From Hedera helix (taxonomy: Eukaryota; Streptophyta; Magnoliopsida; Apiales; Araliaceae), in contig OX359282.1 in NCBI GenBank assembly GCA_947179155.2, positions 1,379,001 through 1,443,000 on the forward strand: 64,000 bases of DNA. Direction: 5' to 3'. Shown here in pieces: positions 38,301 to 52,170 of the stretch. Below the pieces are notes generated by a model that ran no database searches, was not told the DNA's origin, and was given only the letters and a program-made list of their open reading frames with translations. The position numbers and the translations under genes were made by a program. Position 1 is the stretch's first letter. The number at the start of each line of letters is the position of its first letter.

Positions 38301-39387
38301 GGACTTAGATGGAAAAATGAAATGAAAAGGAGCTTGGATGGATGGATAAGAATGACATGGATTTGAAATAATAATTCAATTCCAATTAAATCTCATTTGA
38401 AGTCCACAAATATCTTTCTAAGGCTTATCTCCTTGTTAACCATTTTGAATACTAAGCTCACTTCCACCAATCACATGCTAGGAGAATAAAACAAAACACA
38501 TGCCTCTTTTACTCCTAAAAATCCGTCCACTTTCATTCCATTTTACCCAAGATTTTTGCTTTTTATTTTAATGACTAAATGGTAGTAAAGTTGACCACCT
38601 TTTTGACTTTTAATTAAATTAATTTCCATCAAGTATTAGTCCACTAAATAATATCCAATTAGGCTCAATTTAAATAAACATTGGGTCATCCTAAATTTAC
38701 TAGCACACTTGCAAATTAATGCCCATAATGGCTAGCTTAAATAATAAAGTGGTCTCCCATTTAATATTTCACTTAATACATTACAAAATATCTCCCCTTT
38801 CCTTAGCCATTAAGTTAGACAATTTAAGCTTCATCCAATCACATCTCTACACATAATTAAGTCACATGACCCTCTTTTTTTCTTAATCCATATCATCATT
38901 TAATTATTACTTCAACAAATATCTCATTACATGTTTATCTTCCCAATTAATTTACTTTGAATTCCTTTTGGCATCCACCAATAAAATCTTGCCAACCAAA
39001 AAGGAATGTACATAAGTTATGTCTTCTCCTAGAAATGCGGTCATGTCCATTCCATAATTAAGCAATGTTTTTTTTCCTTTACAATTATAGCAACTTGATA
39101 CAAGCATTGACCATTAATTAACTAAAATATTTAATTCAATTAGATTTGTCATATTCAAGGTTTACTTGAATATTTACCTAACTCAACTCATCAATTTCTT
39201 GATATCAAACTCTTAGGTTTAGTCCAATATTTTAATATCTTAAATAATTGGACTCCCTTTAAATAAAATTTTCAAACAAATAATTCACAGTCATTTAATA
39301 ATTCAATTAAATACACTAGGGTTCATTCTATGGGAAATAAATTCCTAATTTAATTTACAATGGCTAATAATATATGCGGTTATTACA
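35334..39387 (+). mobile_element. 4.05-kb solo LTR of a Ty3/gypsy-like element, target site duplication TTTTA
   Basis: It opens TGTAACGACCTGAAAATCC and closes GCGGTTATTACA; the ends are imperfect inverted repeats (TGTAACGACC and TGTAATAACC). TTTTA lies immediately on both sides (35329-35333 and 39388-39392). No gag or pol is present, so it is a solo LTR formed by recombination between two LTRs. The opening and the block at 35917-35951 (AAGGGTGAGCACGACGGCTC) are shared with the LTRs at 1026 and 46798. A CT-rich tract at 38220-38300 may mark its promoter or leader region. Confidence 0.82.
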
Positions 39388-40096
39388 TTTTAAATGAATT
39401 TTAATGTAAGTTTGTATCAATCTCCTCCAATATAGCCTGTTATCAAACTCAAAATGGGTCATCTTTGTTATGCTTCCTAAAAAGCTCGATGGGGCGATGA
39501 TTGATTTCATCGACAACGTTGCCTCGTTGTGATGGTTATTCAAGTGAGTGTGCTTTTTTTAAAATGTTTGCAGTAATGATAAATTTGTAGCTTTCATTCG
39601 TCGATTGGGGTCTAATTGTTAATTAAATGCACAAGTTTAATGAATAAACAAGCTCACCAACCTGTGCAAAGTACGAGTGACATGTATAATAATTTATTAT
39701 ATTAGTAGTTAAAAAAATTAATTGTGATTTCAAAAATATAATTGTAGCTATTAAAAAGTTTAATATTTATTCAAATTATTAATGATTGAATTATATATTA
39801 TAGGTTCTCTCAATCAATTATTAAGATAAATATTTAAATGGATTATTATAAATTTATTTAGTTATGATTATGCTAAAATAATTATTCTAATTTTACTTAA
39901 GTTTATAATGAAATTATACATTAGCGTTTATATTGACAAAATTTGCTAGAAATTATAATCCAAATATAATTGTGAAACTCAAGTTTTAATAAATTTTAAT
40001 TTAGTTATAATAACTAGTTAGAAATGAATCTACTATAATTTTTCAACTAATGTTACGATTGTTATGTTTCAAATTTACATATATCATTAACACAAT
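39388..40096. other. No gene recognised
   Basis: AT-rich spacer between the solo LTR and the hAT element. A short open stretch near 39470-39535 (PKKLDGAMIDFIDNVASL) looks protein-like but ends at once in a stop; I cannot assign it. Confidence 0.4.
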
Positions 40097-41093
40097 TAGT
40101 GTTGTAAATGGTAATTGAAAATTTTGTATCCATCCGCATCTGTATTAAAAAAAAAAACCTGAATATTATTTCTATTCGAAATAAAATAGATATATCCATA
40201 AATAAACGGATACAAATACGGATATAGTCGTATTTGTATTCATTTAACATCAGACCGTAATTATATACAACGGATAGCAGATATCCGGTATCCGATATTC
40301 AAATTCATATTCGTATCCAGAATAACTTATACGTGTATGTGTGTGCGCGCATATATATATATATATACAAACAATTTAATTATCAATCATCATATATTAA
40401 GTAAACATATTGTTTTTCAAATAACATTCCTTACATATATAATAATTAGTTTTTATTATCATAAGAAAATTATTTTTAAAATATGTCATTTCACTTTTAG
40501 AAAATAAAAAAATAACTCTTTTAAATATAATATTAAAAATTAAAATAAATTTATTTAATTTTAATTAATGTATTTTTACTACTGTAAATTGTAAAATATC
40601 TAAAATGTATCATTTAACGAGAAAATTTCATACTACAAGAATAAAATTACAGTTATTAGTTTGTTACAAATATTTTATTTTCAAAACTTACATGCGAGAA
40701 CAAGAGTGAATAATAAACTTTTATTCAAAATGCGGTTAATTTGATACTTTCTCTAAGATGTTTAAATTTTGATAGATTTTTATTATCAATGATGGATGAT
40801 AACATGCTTGACAAACTTTAAATATTGATGAGTAATTATTCAATTTTTTCTTTTTATTTTTATAAATTATTTGAATAAATTATTTACAAGGTAACTAACA
40901 AATAAATTCGGATACTTGAATATTTGAATAATCTGTTCGTTCGAATAAAATAAACGAAAATTACCAAATACGATTAATATTTTTAAAATTTGTCAAATAT
41001 CATATACAAATACGGAAAGGATATTAAATTTTTGGATACAAATAAGGATACAGATACCACTGTATCCGAATCCGTATGTTGTTTACAACCCTA
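40097..41093. mobile_element. Non-autonomous hAT element, target site duplication AACACAAT
   Basis: It opens TAGTGTTGTAAAT and closes GTTTACAACCCTA, inverted repeats of hAT type. The exact 8-bp repeat AACACAAT flanks it (40089-40096 and 41094-41101). Its 997 bp have no transposase frame. Motifs around GGATAC and ATCCG are repeated in both orientations within about 200 bp of each end, as expected for subterminal transposase-binding sites. Confidence 0.88.
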
Positions 41094-42797
41094 AACACAA
41101 TTAACCATGTAATTTGATAAAATTTCAAGTTTTAATGAATTAAATTAGTCAGGATATTAATTTAATAATGAAGTTCACGATTAATATTAATATATTAAAT
41201 CTGTTATTCCCTAAGGTACTCGAAAAAATCTAGAATGGGGGTTCAATAGATTCTTTCAAAAAAAAAATTAAAGAGTTATTACTAAATAATTAAGTATGTT
41301 AAATTTACTTAATTTACACAACGGAATAAAAAGTTTGAAAATCCCTTAAAGATTAATTGAAAATCATAGTTTTAAATTTAGTGAATGTGCAAATATAAGT
41401 TACTAATGAAAACGTAGAGTGACAGAAAAGTAATATGCAGAAAGTAAATAACACAGATATTTTTAAGAGGTTCAGAGTACAAAAGTTTGTTAGTTCTCTC
41501 TTCTACTCCGTGAGTAGGGATAATCTACTAAAGATGATTTTGGTTACGCAAACCAATATTCACTTAAAATCGGTACAACAGAGATTCACTTAGAATTGAC
41601 AAGTCATTAAGACTTGGTTTTAATAGATCATTAAGACCTATACAATCACTAAGAAAGAATTATTTTTTGTGGTATTGTTAAGTTGCGTTAAGTCCTTCTT
41701 AAATAGACTTAACAACCATTTATGTTTTTCAAAATCGTAGAGTGGAGTTTTAAAGGCTTAGTCTTTCAGTACTTTTTCTATTTATTAATCGTTACTTCAA
41801 CCTTTGATGTAACAATCCTTTTATAGTATCTTTTTGGGATTTGCCTGTGGGATTGTTACCGCTGCTCTATAGGAGGTAACCAGCACTTCGGTGGTAATCC
41901 CGCATCGAATAACAGAATAGGATAATCCAGTGGGAACAATTTCAAGAGAAAGAGATTATATAATGATTAGTGAATCATATTTTTAATGGGAGGACTTAGT
42001 GTCTAAATTTTTAAGGACTTAGTTTTCAATTTATTTTTAGTGGAATATCCCTGCTTAGCGGAATAAAAGAGAGGAGTAGGAATAGTTCAGACTCTGAATC
42101 TCTTAAAAATATTTTGTTCTTAATATCTCTTTACTCCCTTATTTGTATTTTATGTTTATGCCATATATGATGATTTCATTGTGTATACAGCTTCCATTAA
42201 CAAATTTATGATTAAAACTGTGTATGTTATTGCAAGTGATTACCAAATATTTATAGTTGTTGGATAGAGCTATTGTTGTCTTATCCTTAACGCAAACTCA
42301 CGTGATGATCAATCATGAAGAGTGTATGCTTGAGGTTTATGATTTTTGTCATAACATGTCACTGACTTGTTAGAATATTGCACTCATACGATTTTGGATT
42401 ATGTTGAACGAAATTGTATAGTTGACTTTAAGATAGTAAAGTAGTTTTAGCTCTACTATTTTTGCTTTACGAATGCAATGACTCTGTGATTTTGGTTCTA
42501 TAAACTGGCGTTCACTCTGCGATTGTGGAATGACTTCAATTAACTCTACGATCTTAGAGTGGCTTTGTCTTTTGTTCTACGAAGAAATTTTCTAGTCTTA
42601 GACAACTGAGTTATTATAAGGATTACATTCCTATACTCTATAATTTGGATCAACCTAACAAATTTGATCCCTAATTAAGTCATTTTACATAAAATATTTC
42701 ATAAGTACTGTACAAAATATACTTATTTTTACAAATATACATTAAACATGATCACCATTAAATTAAATAAAGGGGCCATATAATGCGTGTACTAATA

Positions 42798-45700
42798 ATC
42801 TCTTCCTATTTGATAATGACAAAATAAATAGTTTCAACAATCATCAATTTTCTAAGTATGCAATACAATGAATTTAAATGTGACTTAATATATAGTGATC
42901 AACTGTATTGTCTAAGAAAAAAAAATATTGACAATTTAAATAATAGTTTATAGAAAGAACAGAAGATAATTACATGAAATTTATAAAAGAATAAATAATT
43001 CATTAAACTACACTTAATTCCTTAAACACTTCCTTTGAGGATTTCTCATTTCTTCTTCTCTCATTCTTTCATTCTCTCATTCTCTTATAGAGTCTCATTC
43101 TTCCTCTATCTGCCTCATTTCTTATTCAGACTCTTTAGGCCTGAGAGAAAGTTGGATCTGCTCTTTTCCTATAATGTACACCCTTTGTAGATTTTGATTG
43201 TCATATAGGAGGTCATTGATTGCAAGGAGCCTTTTGTCAGTGAAAGTTACTCCACTCAATGATCTAGGAGTACTATGAGAAGGTTGACTTAAAGGTTAGC
43301 TCAAAGGAATTACCAGAGGAGGAGGAGGATGAGCAACAGATGATTGTTAAGAAGGTCTTGATCTCCTCTACCCCTTTTTGTTATCAATGCAACCTTCTTA
43401 GTCAATTAATGAATCATAAATACAAACTCTTGGACTTGACCTTTGGTAAGAGTGACTTCTCATCTAAGTTTATCAAACTTTTGTCAAAGTCTTGTTCTTG
43501 TTCATGTACTAGAGCTATAGCATTGTCCGTTCGTTAAAGTGTGTCGCTGATAAAACCTTTGAAGGTGATTAGACTTTAGCTCATATCAAATACTTTGTTT
43601 GAGAAGGGCTTTATAGATGTAAAATTTGAGTCATATAGTGCTTTGACAACTCTAACGTGTGAATTGATCTTCTTAAAATATATTTTTCCATTTTTCATAG
43701 AGATTCTTCAATTACCTCCATCAGTGTCTCCATATGTTGGTCAAATTTCTCAGTCATTTGATTAGGCACATGAGTAGCTGTTTTGGCAATGTGAAGTAAT
43801 CCCCTTTGTTAACATTTGACTATATTCTCAAAGCTAGAGCTGAACTCATCAATTATTTTTCTTAAGCATTAGAGTGAGCTGCGCTTTGAATGACACAATA
43901 GATAGACGATTGTAGAGCTTTTCCATCATTTCTTCGAACTATCTTTATTACTAATATTGTTGTCTTAAAAAATAGCATCATTTGTATTGGTTTGCGTGGA
44001 TATACTAAGTATAAGTTATTTATGTGTAAAAGGTACAACATAAGGTATATATGTATTTGAGGTAGAAGGTAATCAATACAAGTATAGGTTGACTCTACTT
44101 TTAGAAAGTCAGAAGGCCCCATACGATCGAAGAAAAGGTTGGAGAAGGTGATCGAGAGTATAAATATTCAGGTATGACTTGGGGCGAATGAAATGTATTA
44201 TGGACATGTGAGGTAAGATGTGTAGGACATGTGAGTTCAAGTATAAGTATTCATTATGGATTGCAAATTTTGTGTTGACTCGTGTTGTTGGATCACCAAT
44301 GTTGAGATCTGATATGTAATTCATTGTCCATCTTCTTTAAATGTCTATTCTTATGCCTTTTTGCCTGAGTTTCCTCAAGATTGAATTCTAGTATCGACAA
44401 TCCATTGATTTGTAAAGTACTCAGATGTGGACTTGTTGATTCTTTGATTTCTTCGTTGGCTCTACGATCGTTACGGTAAAGATAGTAGAATCGATCTATT
44501 CATTATTTTCACTTTCCTTCCCTACAATCGGTGAGTTATCAATCATAGTGTCCACTTACTAATCTATGGTTGAAGGGTTGAAGATCGTGAAATCATCCTA
44601 TTTTCTATACCAACAATAGTAGCTTTACTCAAAACAAGATTGTTAGCTCCATCTGACTCTGGTTGGTGTTTAGTCAAATAGTCTTCACAAATGTTAAGGA
44701 TGTATTGTATATAACCAAAGATATGCAGTCAACTAAGACTTTAACTTCCTATTATTCTAGGATTTGTAGAATATTCTCTTGATCATTGAGTGAATGAGAT
44801 GCTTGTTTCCAACTGACACTTGACAGTCAGCTTGAAGAATTCAAAGACTAGATATTTTGGAATTGTATCTAGATCTTTGTCCTGGTAATTGATTGTGTTG
44901 AAGAATTCCCTGATATTCTTTGTTGCATAATTGGTTGATGCATAGAGAGTTGTGCTTCAAACCTTCATTTGTGAGTTACTTTCTTGTTGGTAATGATACC
45001 ATCTTTATAATTTTGGTAACCCTTATTCCCTTGAAGTTCACTAGAAGAGCTGAGTTTCTAGTCATATGTCTTTGAGCAACGAATGATTTGATACAAAGTT
45101 TATTTAATGGAGCTCCTTTCCTACTTATTGTCTTTGTTTTGGTACTCATAATCATTTGAGTCCATTCGCGTTAATTTCTTTTGAGAACCCATAAGTCTGT
45201 TAATTTTTGGCTATTCAAGAACAAAATGTGATCATGAACATGACAAGTATAACAATTTGTACATTAGATGCTTATGTATGCGATTGGAGATTTTCTTAAC
45301 CTAGGCATTATGAAACTATTGAGTTTTTAGGCTTTCTTTTTAAGTTTGTATTGTTTCTGCAGTTTTATTGTTCTACTATTTTAAGAATTAGTGAAGTGAA
45401 AGATAATTCTACTATTGTTATTAGGTAGCCTTATAGAGTGAGTTTTAACTGGCTTATACCATCTTCTAAGGTTTCAATCTTAGGATTGACCTTACTCTGA
45501 ATTTTTTTAAATCGAAGAATAGTGATACAAATAAGAAGAAATGTCAAGCTCTTAAAATTCTCTAAACCACTTTATGCAAATTCACATTAATAATCACATA
45601 GGACAACACATTAGTCATACATATCGACATTAAAAGAGTTGAAATACGATACCACACTGATATCAACTTCTCGATACCCAAAGTTTATATTATGTAAGCT

Positions 45701-46316
45701 CATTAAATCTTTGGTGGAATTGACCTCGAAATCCTGTTGCTGGGTGAAGCTTACATAAATTTGGCGTTGACATCCCTCTTTGAATAAGCCTTGATAAAGG
45801 CTTTTAAGAGTTTGAGAAGAGTGTTGAATCTCTCTTTTATAGTGATAATGGCTTTATCCATGAAGTCATTTCATTCTCGTAAGTCATAAGAGATTTCTTG
45901 CTTCGTGTATCTGTTCATGCATTCCTGATAGAGCTTTCCCAATCTTCTATATTGATTTTACATTTTATGCTTATCCTCGAATAGTTAGTCCTCTAGAGTT
46001 ATGAATAAGATCTTATTTCCTTACTTTTCTAGATCAACTAATTGCCTTTGTTGTGTCTGCCAATTCTGATATGCTTTGGCATCTATTTGCTTAGAATCTT
46101 CATTTAGTTAGAGATAGAGCTAGATAGTGTAGGAACACATTTACTGTCAGATACTGCTTCAACTAATTATTCATTAATAACATTCATAACTGCATGCACT
46201 TGAACATTTCAGGAAGAAAATTTAACTATGTTTCACGTATGAGAGTTTTTGCACAGTATAGCTTAATGTATGCCATAGGATCTACTTAATGCGGTTAAGT
46301 AAATTTTGTAAGGACC
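42798..46316 (-). pseudogene. Decayed interior of the large LTR element
   Basis: Read leftwards from the primer site, short open stretches broken by stops resemble a gag protein (for example FNTLLKLLKAFIKAYSKRD near 45820-45770, and a possible knuckle remnant CYTCHVHDH near 45240). No reverse transcriptase or integrase motif is visible, so pol has been deleted or decayed beyond recognition. Host genes are not evident either. Confidence 0.5.
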
Positions 46317-46328
46317 TGCTCTGATATC
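46317..46328 (-). other. Primer-binding-site-like sequence
   Basis: On the minus strand TGATATCAGAGC lies just inside the right LTR (46331). It differs by one base from the usual tRNA-Met site TGGTATCAGAGC, an A for a G, which fits decay by deamination. Confidence 0.7.
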
Positions 46329-46797
46329 AAATGTTGTTTCGTAAGAGGCATAAAAATAATCTAGAAGGGAGGGTTGAATAGATCACTTAAAATCTAATGT
46401 ATACTTATTTAAACATATTTACCAAATATTTGGCCGATTAAATTTAGCACAATGGAGATGGTTATTTGGTAAAACCCTTTTTTTTTTATTGGCAGTTCTG
46501 ATATTAAGTGATGCTACTTAAAAGTTATTGCTAGTTATAGAGTAGTTATAGCAGTTATGACAGTTATAATGTATGCAGTTAACAAGATAAAGAGACACAA
46601 CAATTTTTTAAGTGGTTCGAAGCAAAAAAGATTTTCTAGTCCACTCTTCTACTATTCGAGTAGAAAATCCACTAAGGATAGGGACACTAAGACCAATGCT
46701 CACTTAGAACCATTATAACTGGACACTTAGCCCTTTCACATATGATCTGATTCCCTTAGAATCAGACGAGTTACTACTTCTCGTCTTACATAAGGTT

Positions 46798-49200
46798 TGT
46801 ATAACGCCCTGAAATCCACTTGCTTGCCACGTCGGACTTCGTGCTCACTTGTACAACCTTTTTCACATAATCTGCCAATATCTTTATAGGTTTAACTAGA
46901 CTATTACAGACATTTCATCAAATTTCTTACTTCCATCCCTGGATCATAACTTAATTTCTTCCAACAATATAGATAGTCCATCTTTCATAACTTTTATCTA
47001 TCTGAAATTCACAATACCAACAATAAGATCGTTCTCAGGACAGAGGAGGGCTTTCCGATAAAGATGGTACTTTAACGGCGCATAATTAAATAACCTAACC
47101 CTGGTTTTTGTCAGAACTTTGTATTATCAACACCCTTACTCAGATGTATAGATTTATAAACAATGTCTACTTAAATCATTAACCTTAACATATACTAACT
47201 TCAATGTAATTTAATGACATAACATAATGTGATAATAATAACATACCATTGCTCAATAAATTGCTTACAACATTCCGAGTTACTTGGTCTTTATTACAAT
47301 AAGTCATTATGACTTGAGTTCTAAAGGATAACATGATTTCTATTCTATCATTTTCTTCTTTCCTTTCTGCTTACTTCCAGAACCTTCGAATATTTATGCT
47401 TTAGCTGAAATAAAGATTTTAAGCAAGAATGAATAAAATGGCTCAACAAATCTAACAGATAATACATAACATACTTCAAATTTTTCATAATTTATACAGA
47501 TAACAGAGTTCACAGTCCTCAAGTTATACTGTTCACATTACTAATCAGCTTTACATAACAAATGTAATTTAAACATTTGTAATAGCACGTCGTTGCACAA
47601 AGTACGTAAAATACTTGAACAGACATATAAACAACTTATATAGCACTAAAAGAACTTATCTGCTTTATTCAACCATTTACACTAATTTGCGTTTCTTCGT
47701 TCAACCTACATAACATGTCGACAAACATTTTAGTCATAATCTGACCCTTACTTAATCTTAATGTAAAGCCCAAACTTTGATTAATTTATAATGCCCGATA
47801 TGCGAAAACCCTAAATTTCGTACAAGTCCGGACAAATAAAACCCTAACTTCTAATTTTTAACTTTTACTTTAATCGATTTTAAAACTCATTTAACTAATT
47901 CAAACCAACTCGAAACTGGCTCATCTTTGGACAGTGACCTATGTATAATATGGTCTAACTACTCCCATGGGTGGTATAAACCCCAAAATACTTGGGCTCA
48001 AAAAATTTGAAATAAGCCTTATTTAAACAAAATTCCTAAGAGTCCTAGGGTTATTTTTCAACACAACCATGTCTTGTTAAAATGTTTATAACTTCTTCAT
48101 TTCAAAATATTTTTAGGTGATTCTTGCGCCCATATTTTCGTAACTTCCCCCTCTAAAACTTTCCTTTAGGTCAATCCACCCATATCTAATCATTAGTGGA
48201 CTCAAAATTGCTCACAATGACAACATAAAAACTAGTTTTATACGTTATTGACTAACTTGTTCAAACATGATGCCATAAGCATTACAAAGCTAGGCCACCA
48301 TGATTTGAGGTTCAATAACATCTTATAACATAATTATAACTCTACTTATGTTAGATTTCAAGACTTTAACTCAAGAACACATGAACAAAAATAAAATTAC
48401 ACAAATTAGGGTTTGTTACCTCTTGAAGTACAAGCTTTACTTTTTCTTGATTATGTTAGGCTTCTTGCAAGGATTCTCTCTATATTATCAGCAGTATATC
48501 TTTGTGAATTGGTGAAGAATTAATGAAGGAAAAGGACGGAATTTACAGGCTATACAAGGCTTAGGGCAAAAGGGTAAGCTAGGTTTGCTTGTTCTCTTCT
48601 TCCAATCACATCCTTTCTTTTTCCCCACCTCCAATCACAAGCTTTCTTGTTCTCCACCTCTAATCACAAGCTTTCTTGCTCCCCACCTCCAATCACAAGA
48701 TTTCTTGCAACTGTAAATATCTACCAAGCACGACAAAGTAGCTTGACACCATAAATACCTACGAAGCACAACAAAGCAGCTTGCCACTATAAATATCTAT
48801 GAAGCATGACAAAGCAGCTTATCACCGTAAATATCTACGAAGCACGACAAAGTATCTTACCACCGTAAATTCTTAGGTATAATACAACTTATCGTATTTA
48901 TAATATCGTCTACTGTATAGATGAATAATGGTTTCATAGTTTTGTACCACATATTACTTCTATACCTAAAAAATACACACATTAAACTCCATAACACATA
49001 GTTTAGGTTATAAGCTTTAACCTTAATCACATACGATCGTATTTTTGAGTCATATTAGGTCATTAACATGTACCCAAGAAATTATTTCTTAGGTATTTTG
49101 ATTCACAAAAACTAGGTTTTAATTCTTAACCTTTATTTAATCTTTTAAGATCATTTTTATAAGTCTAAGAAATATTCGAGACATTATCGTTTTGAAGTCC
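46798..49200 (+). mobile_element. Nested LTR (related to the 35334 LTR) inside the right LTR
   Basis: It opens TGTATAACGCCCTGAAATCC and keeps the shared block (AAGCAAGAATG...GGCTCAACAAATCTAAC, near 47413-47450), so it belongs to the same family as the LTRs at 1026 and 35334. The host LTR resumes by about 49215. I could not find a clean right end or target duplication, so the end coordinate is approximate. Confidence 0.6.
48598..48872. repeat. Two adjacent tandem arrays within the nested LTR
   Basis: 48598-48709 holds about 3.5 copies of a 30-bp unit containing CCACCTCCAATCACAAGC. 48711-48872 holds about four copies of a 39-bp unit containing TAAATATCTACGAAGCACGA. Units differ from each other by several bases. 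Confidence 0.85.
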
Positions 49201-51146
49201 TTTGACTTTAAGATCCCTCAATCTAACCCCTCTGGGTCTGATTCATTTAGAATCCGACGAGCCACTAAGTCTCGACTTCTGCTGTTGATAATGATGATTG
49301 TTGAGGTGCTGCTGAGTTGACATTAAGCTCTATTTTTCTGATAGATCTTAGCAACTGAGTGATTTCTCTTTAGTGTTGATCTCTGGAGCTTCTGTATATA
49401 TCCTTTTCTCTTCTGTTCTGGCTCTCTTCTTGCTAGAAATCACCTTTTGTTGGATCCTCCAAAGTGTAACCTAACTTTGGGTTGTTGATAGTTCTATTAA
49501 GCATATCGATTACCTTCTTCGGTTTCCCGTGAATCAGCATTTTTCTCCTTATTACTCATTTTTATATCGATTGATTCTTTTTCTCCATTTTTTGACTGAT
49601 TCTCTTTATTCGACCTGATTGTTTCTTTTTTAGTCGAACTTTGTCATTTTTTTATTTGAACTTGAAATCAATTTATATTTCTTTTGAGAATCTGCCCGTT
49701 GAGAAGTTACCATTTTTCCATTAAATTCTCTGATTTTGATAAACTTCTGATGTCCGCTTTTCAGATTTGTGTTAACTTTTTTCTGTCAGGTTGTTACATC
49801 AGTCTTCTGCTATAGTAACCTTGTGACTGTTGTTACTTGTTCGAACTAGCCGTTAGACATACTGCTTTCAGATCTCCATTTTAAGCTTTACCAGTACTTA
49901 CTTTAGAGCTTTCTCTTTTTCAGATCTTTCCATTGTCAGTCCATTATCAGACTTGATATATTCGACGATTTTCCTAATCGTAGTGTTTCTTAGCAGTCAT
50001 GGAGAGTTTGGCAGACTTTACAATTCTTCAGCTTTGTGGTCAGCTCTACGAAATTTTATTCTGCATTACGAACTTAGAGCTATATGATTTTGCAAACTTT
50101 GCGATTTTCAGTATTCCTTTACTTTGGTGATGATCTTTATGTACTCTATGATTTCTCCAGTATTCATATCATAAAGTGCATTCTTCAACTGTTCTTCTGA
50201 TAACTCTGCTTCTTTGTCTGTAACCATTCTACAATATTTCTTTTAGCTTTACGATCTGCTAGACAAGCTTAGTTCACTTCCTGAGAACTAAGACTTCCCT
50301 TTATTGTGAACTTGATCTTATGTTCCTCTCAAGTTCATTCTTCTTCTTATTCCTAATCAATTTCCCTTTAATTTGACACTTATTGTCTACAAGATTATGG
50401 ACTTCATTTTTTCTGTTCAGTGCACTCCTTCTATAGTAGTGGATACCACATGTCATTTTCTTCTGATAAGCTAGCTGATGCAAAATTATGCTCTGCTTCT
50501 CGTCCTCTTTAGCAAGTTTACCTTAATTTACTTCTTTGCTGGAGAACTCTTGATGAAGACATCTCAATCATGTATCGTAATGAATCTGTCTCTAAGTGTC
50601 GTTGGTGTTATGTTCACTGATAGGTATAGTACTGAGGCAGCTTATCAATGATGTAAGTATGTGTTCTGAAGTGGCTTAACAATATTTGTGACTTAATAAT
50701 CTGAGGATCTTCAGTTTAGTTTCACTCTAAGATCTTGAGTACTTTGACTTGTTCAGCACCTGTGAGCTTCTATCTTCACTTCATTTTATGATCTTCACAT
50801 TTAACCTTGTACAACTGAGCTTTTACAAGGATTACATTTCTATACTCTACGATTTGGATTAGCCTAATAAATTTGATCCATAAGTAAGTCATTTTATATA
50901 AAATATTTCACAAGAACTTTACAAAATATACTTGTTTTTACAAATATGCATTAAACATAATCGTTATCAAATTAAATAAAGGGACCATACAACACATATA
51001 CTAACAAAATCGCATGATATGTTAAGAGATTTTTCGGCATCTTAATATTTTAATAAAATTGTAGCAATAAAATTATTCTATATAAATTGGTTAAGATATG
51101 TAAACTAAATAAACTTATTAAAAAAATATATGTAGTAATTAATTAT

Positions 51147-51298
51147 GGAAATTGATATTTTCACAGCACTTTTTGATATTTTCACATGAAAACCAGCATT
51201 ATAGACCTATAGCAACGGTTAAAACCGTCGTTATAGATATATAATGACGATTGTCATGTGAAAATATAAAAAATAATATTGTAAAAATATCAGTTTTC
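51147..51298. mobile_element. MULE-type MITE, target site duplication ATTAATTAT
   Basis: 152 bp that fold almost completely on themselves: the left arm starts GGAAATTGATATTTTCAC and the right arm ends GTAAAAATATCAGTTTTC. A 9-bp direct repeat ATTAATTAT lies at 51138-51146 and 51299-51307, the length made by Mutator-like transposases. The centre carries a second small inverted repeat, CAACGG...CCGTCG. Confidence 0.78.
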
Positions 51299-52067
51299 AT
51301 TAATTATTGATGGATAACATATGCATCTCTTTGATTTTGTTGCAAACTTTTTTTTTGTTATTTTTTTAGGCGATATTCTTCTCATCTTCAAGCATTCTTG
51401 ACTTCACATTACTCGAATGTTTTTTTCTAAACCATTGTTTGATTACGTTTTTGATCAGTGATTTTTTTTATTTATGTTTATTTTGACGCCCCCAAATCGG
51501 GCCCACATCACCCAATTTGAGTCACCAAAAAACCACAAGAAAATTATTACAATAGTGCAAAATAAAAAAATATAATGCCCAATAATACACAACTAAGTTT
51601 TCACTATTATTTTTATATTATTTTACAATATGATAAAGACTAATATAATAACTATCTCGGACCATTACTCCATTCCCCTCTTTTTTTTCGCTAGTCCCGG
51701 CTACATTCTCATTTTCTGAACAATGAAACAAAAAGAAAAGAGTGAGTTCAAATAACTCAGTAAAGAATATCATGACTAAGATAATGATGAATAAATTATC
51801 ATTAGTCTTCAACAGTTGAGTTCTTGATAGAATAATATAAACATCAAGTTTTAAATCAACAACTGCAGTTAAGTTCTTGAACAAAATTTAGATAAATAAC
51901 TACAGCGGAATAACAACCATTTGAAAAATAATGTAGATCATGATGTCTACTAGCTTCTCTTTTTCAAAAAAAATATATTCAACATTTATTATCTAAAATA
52001 TCAATGGTCATGATCATGCCAAACAATAGTTCTTCTTTGCCTCAGGCCAAATATAACATTCATCACG

Positions 52068-52170
52068 TGCCCTAAAAGACATACCACCATTATATCGTCT
52101 TTATCCTATCATCTGTGCCCCAAAAGACACACTACCATTAGATCACCTTTATCATATCATTTGTGCACTA
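52068..52170. repeat. About 49-bp tandem repeat, 2 copies and a partial
   Basis: Units start GTGCCCTAAAAGACATACCA and GTGCCCCAAAAGACACACTA, then a third truncated GTGCACTAGGCC. The repeat lies inside the solo LTR. Confidence 0.8.

Larger units (their letters stand above)
41202..51006 (-). mobile_element. Large degenerate LTR retrotransposon, target site duplication AAATC
   Basis: The left LTR is 41202-42797 and the right LTR 46331-51006 (enlarged by a nested LTR from 46798). They share their starts (TGTT...GAATAGAT) and their last about 190 bp (42610-42797 and 50817-51006). AAATC flanks the element at 41197-41201 and 51007-51011. A primer-site-like TGATATCAGAGC on the minus strand sits beside the right LTR, so the element points left. 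The 3.5-kb interior has no intact frame; only gag-like shreds remain. Such coding-poor elements are often called LARDs. Confidence 0.82.
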
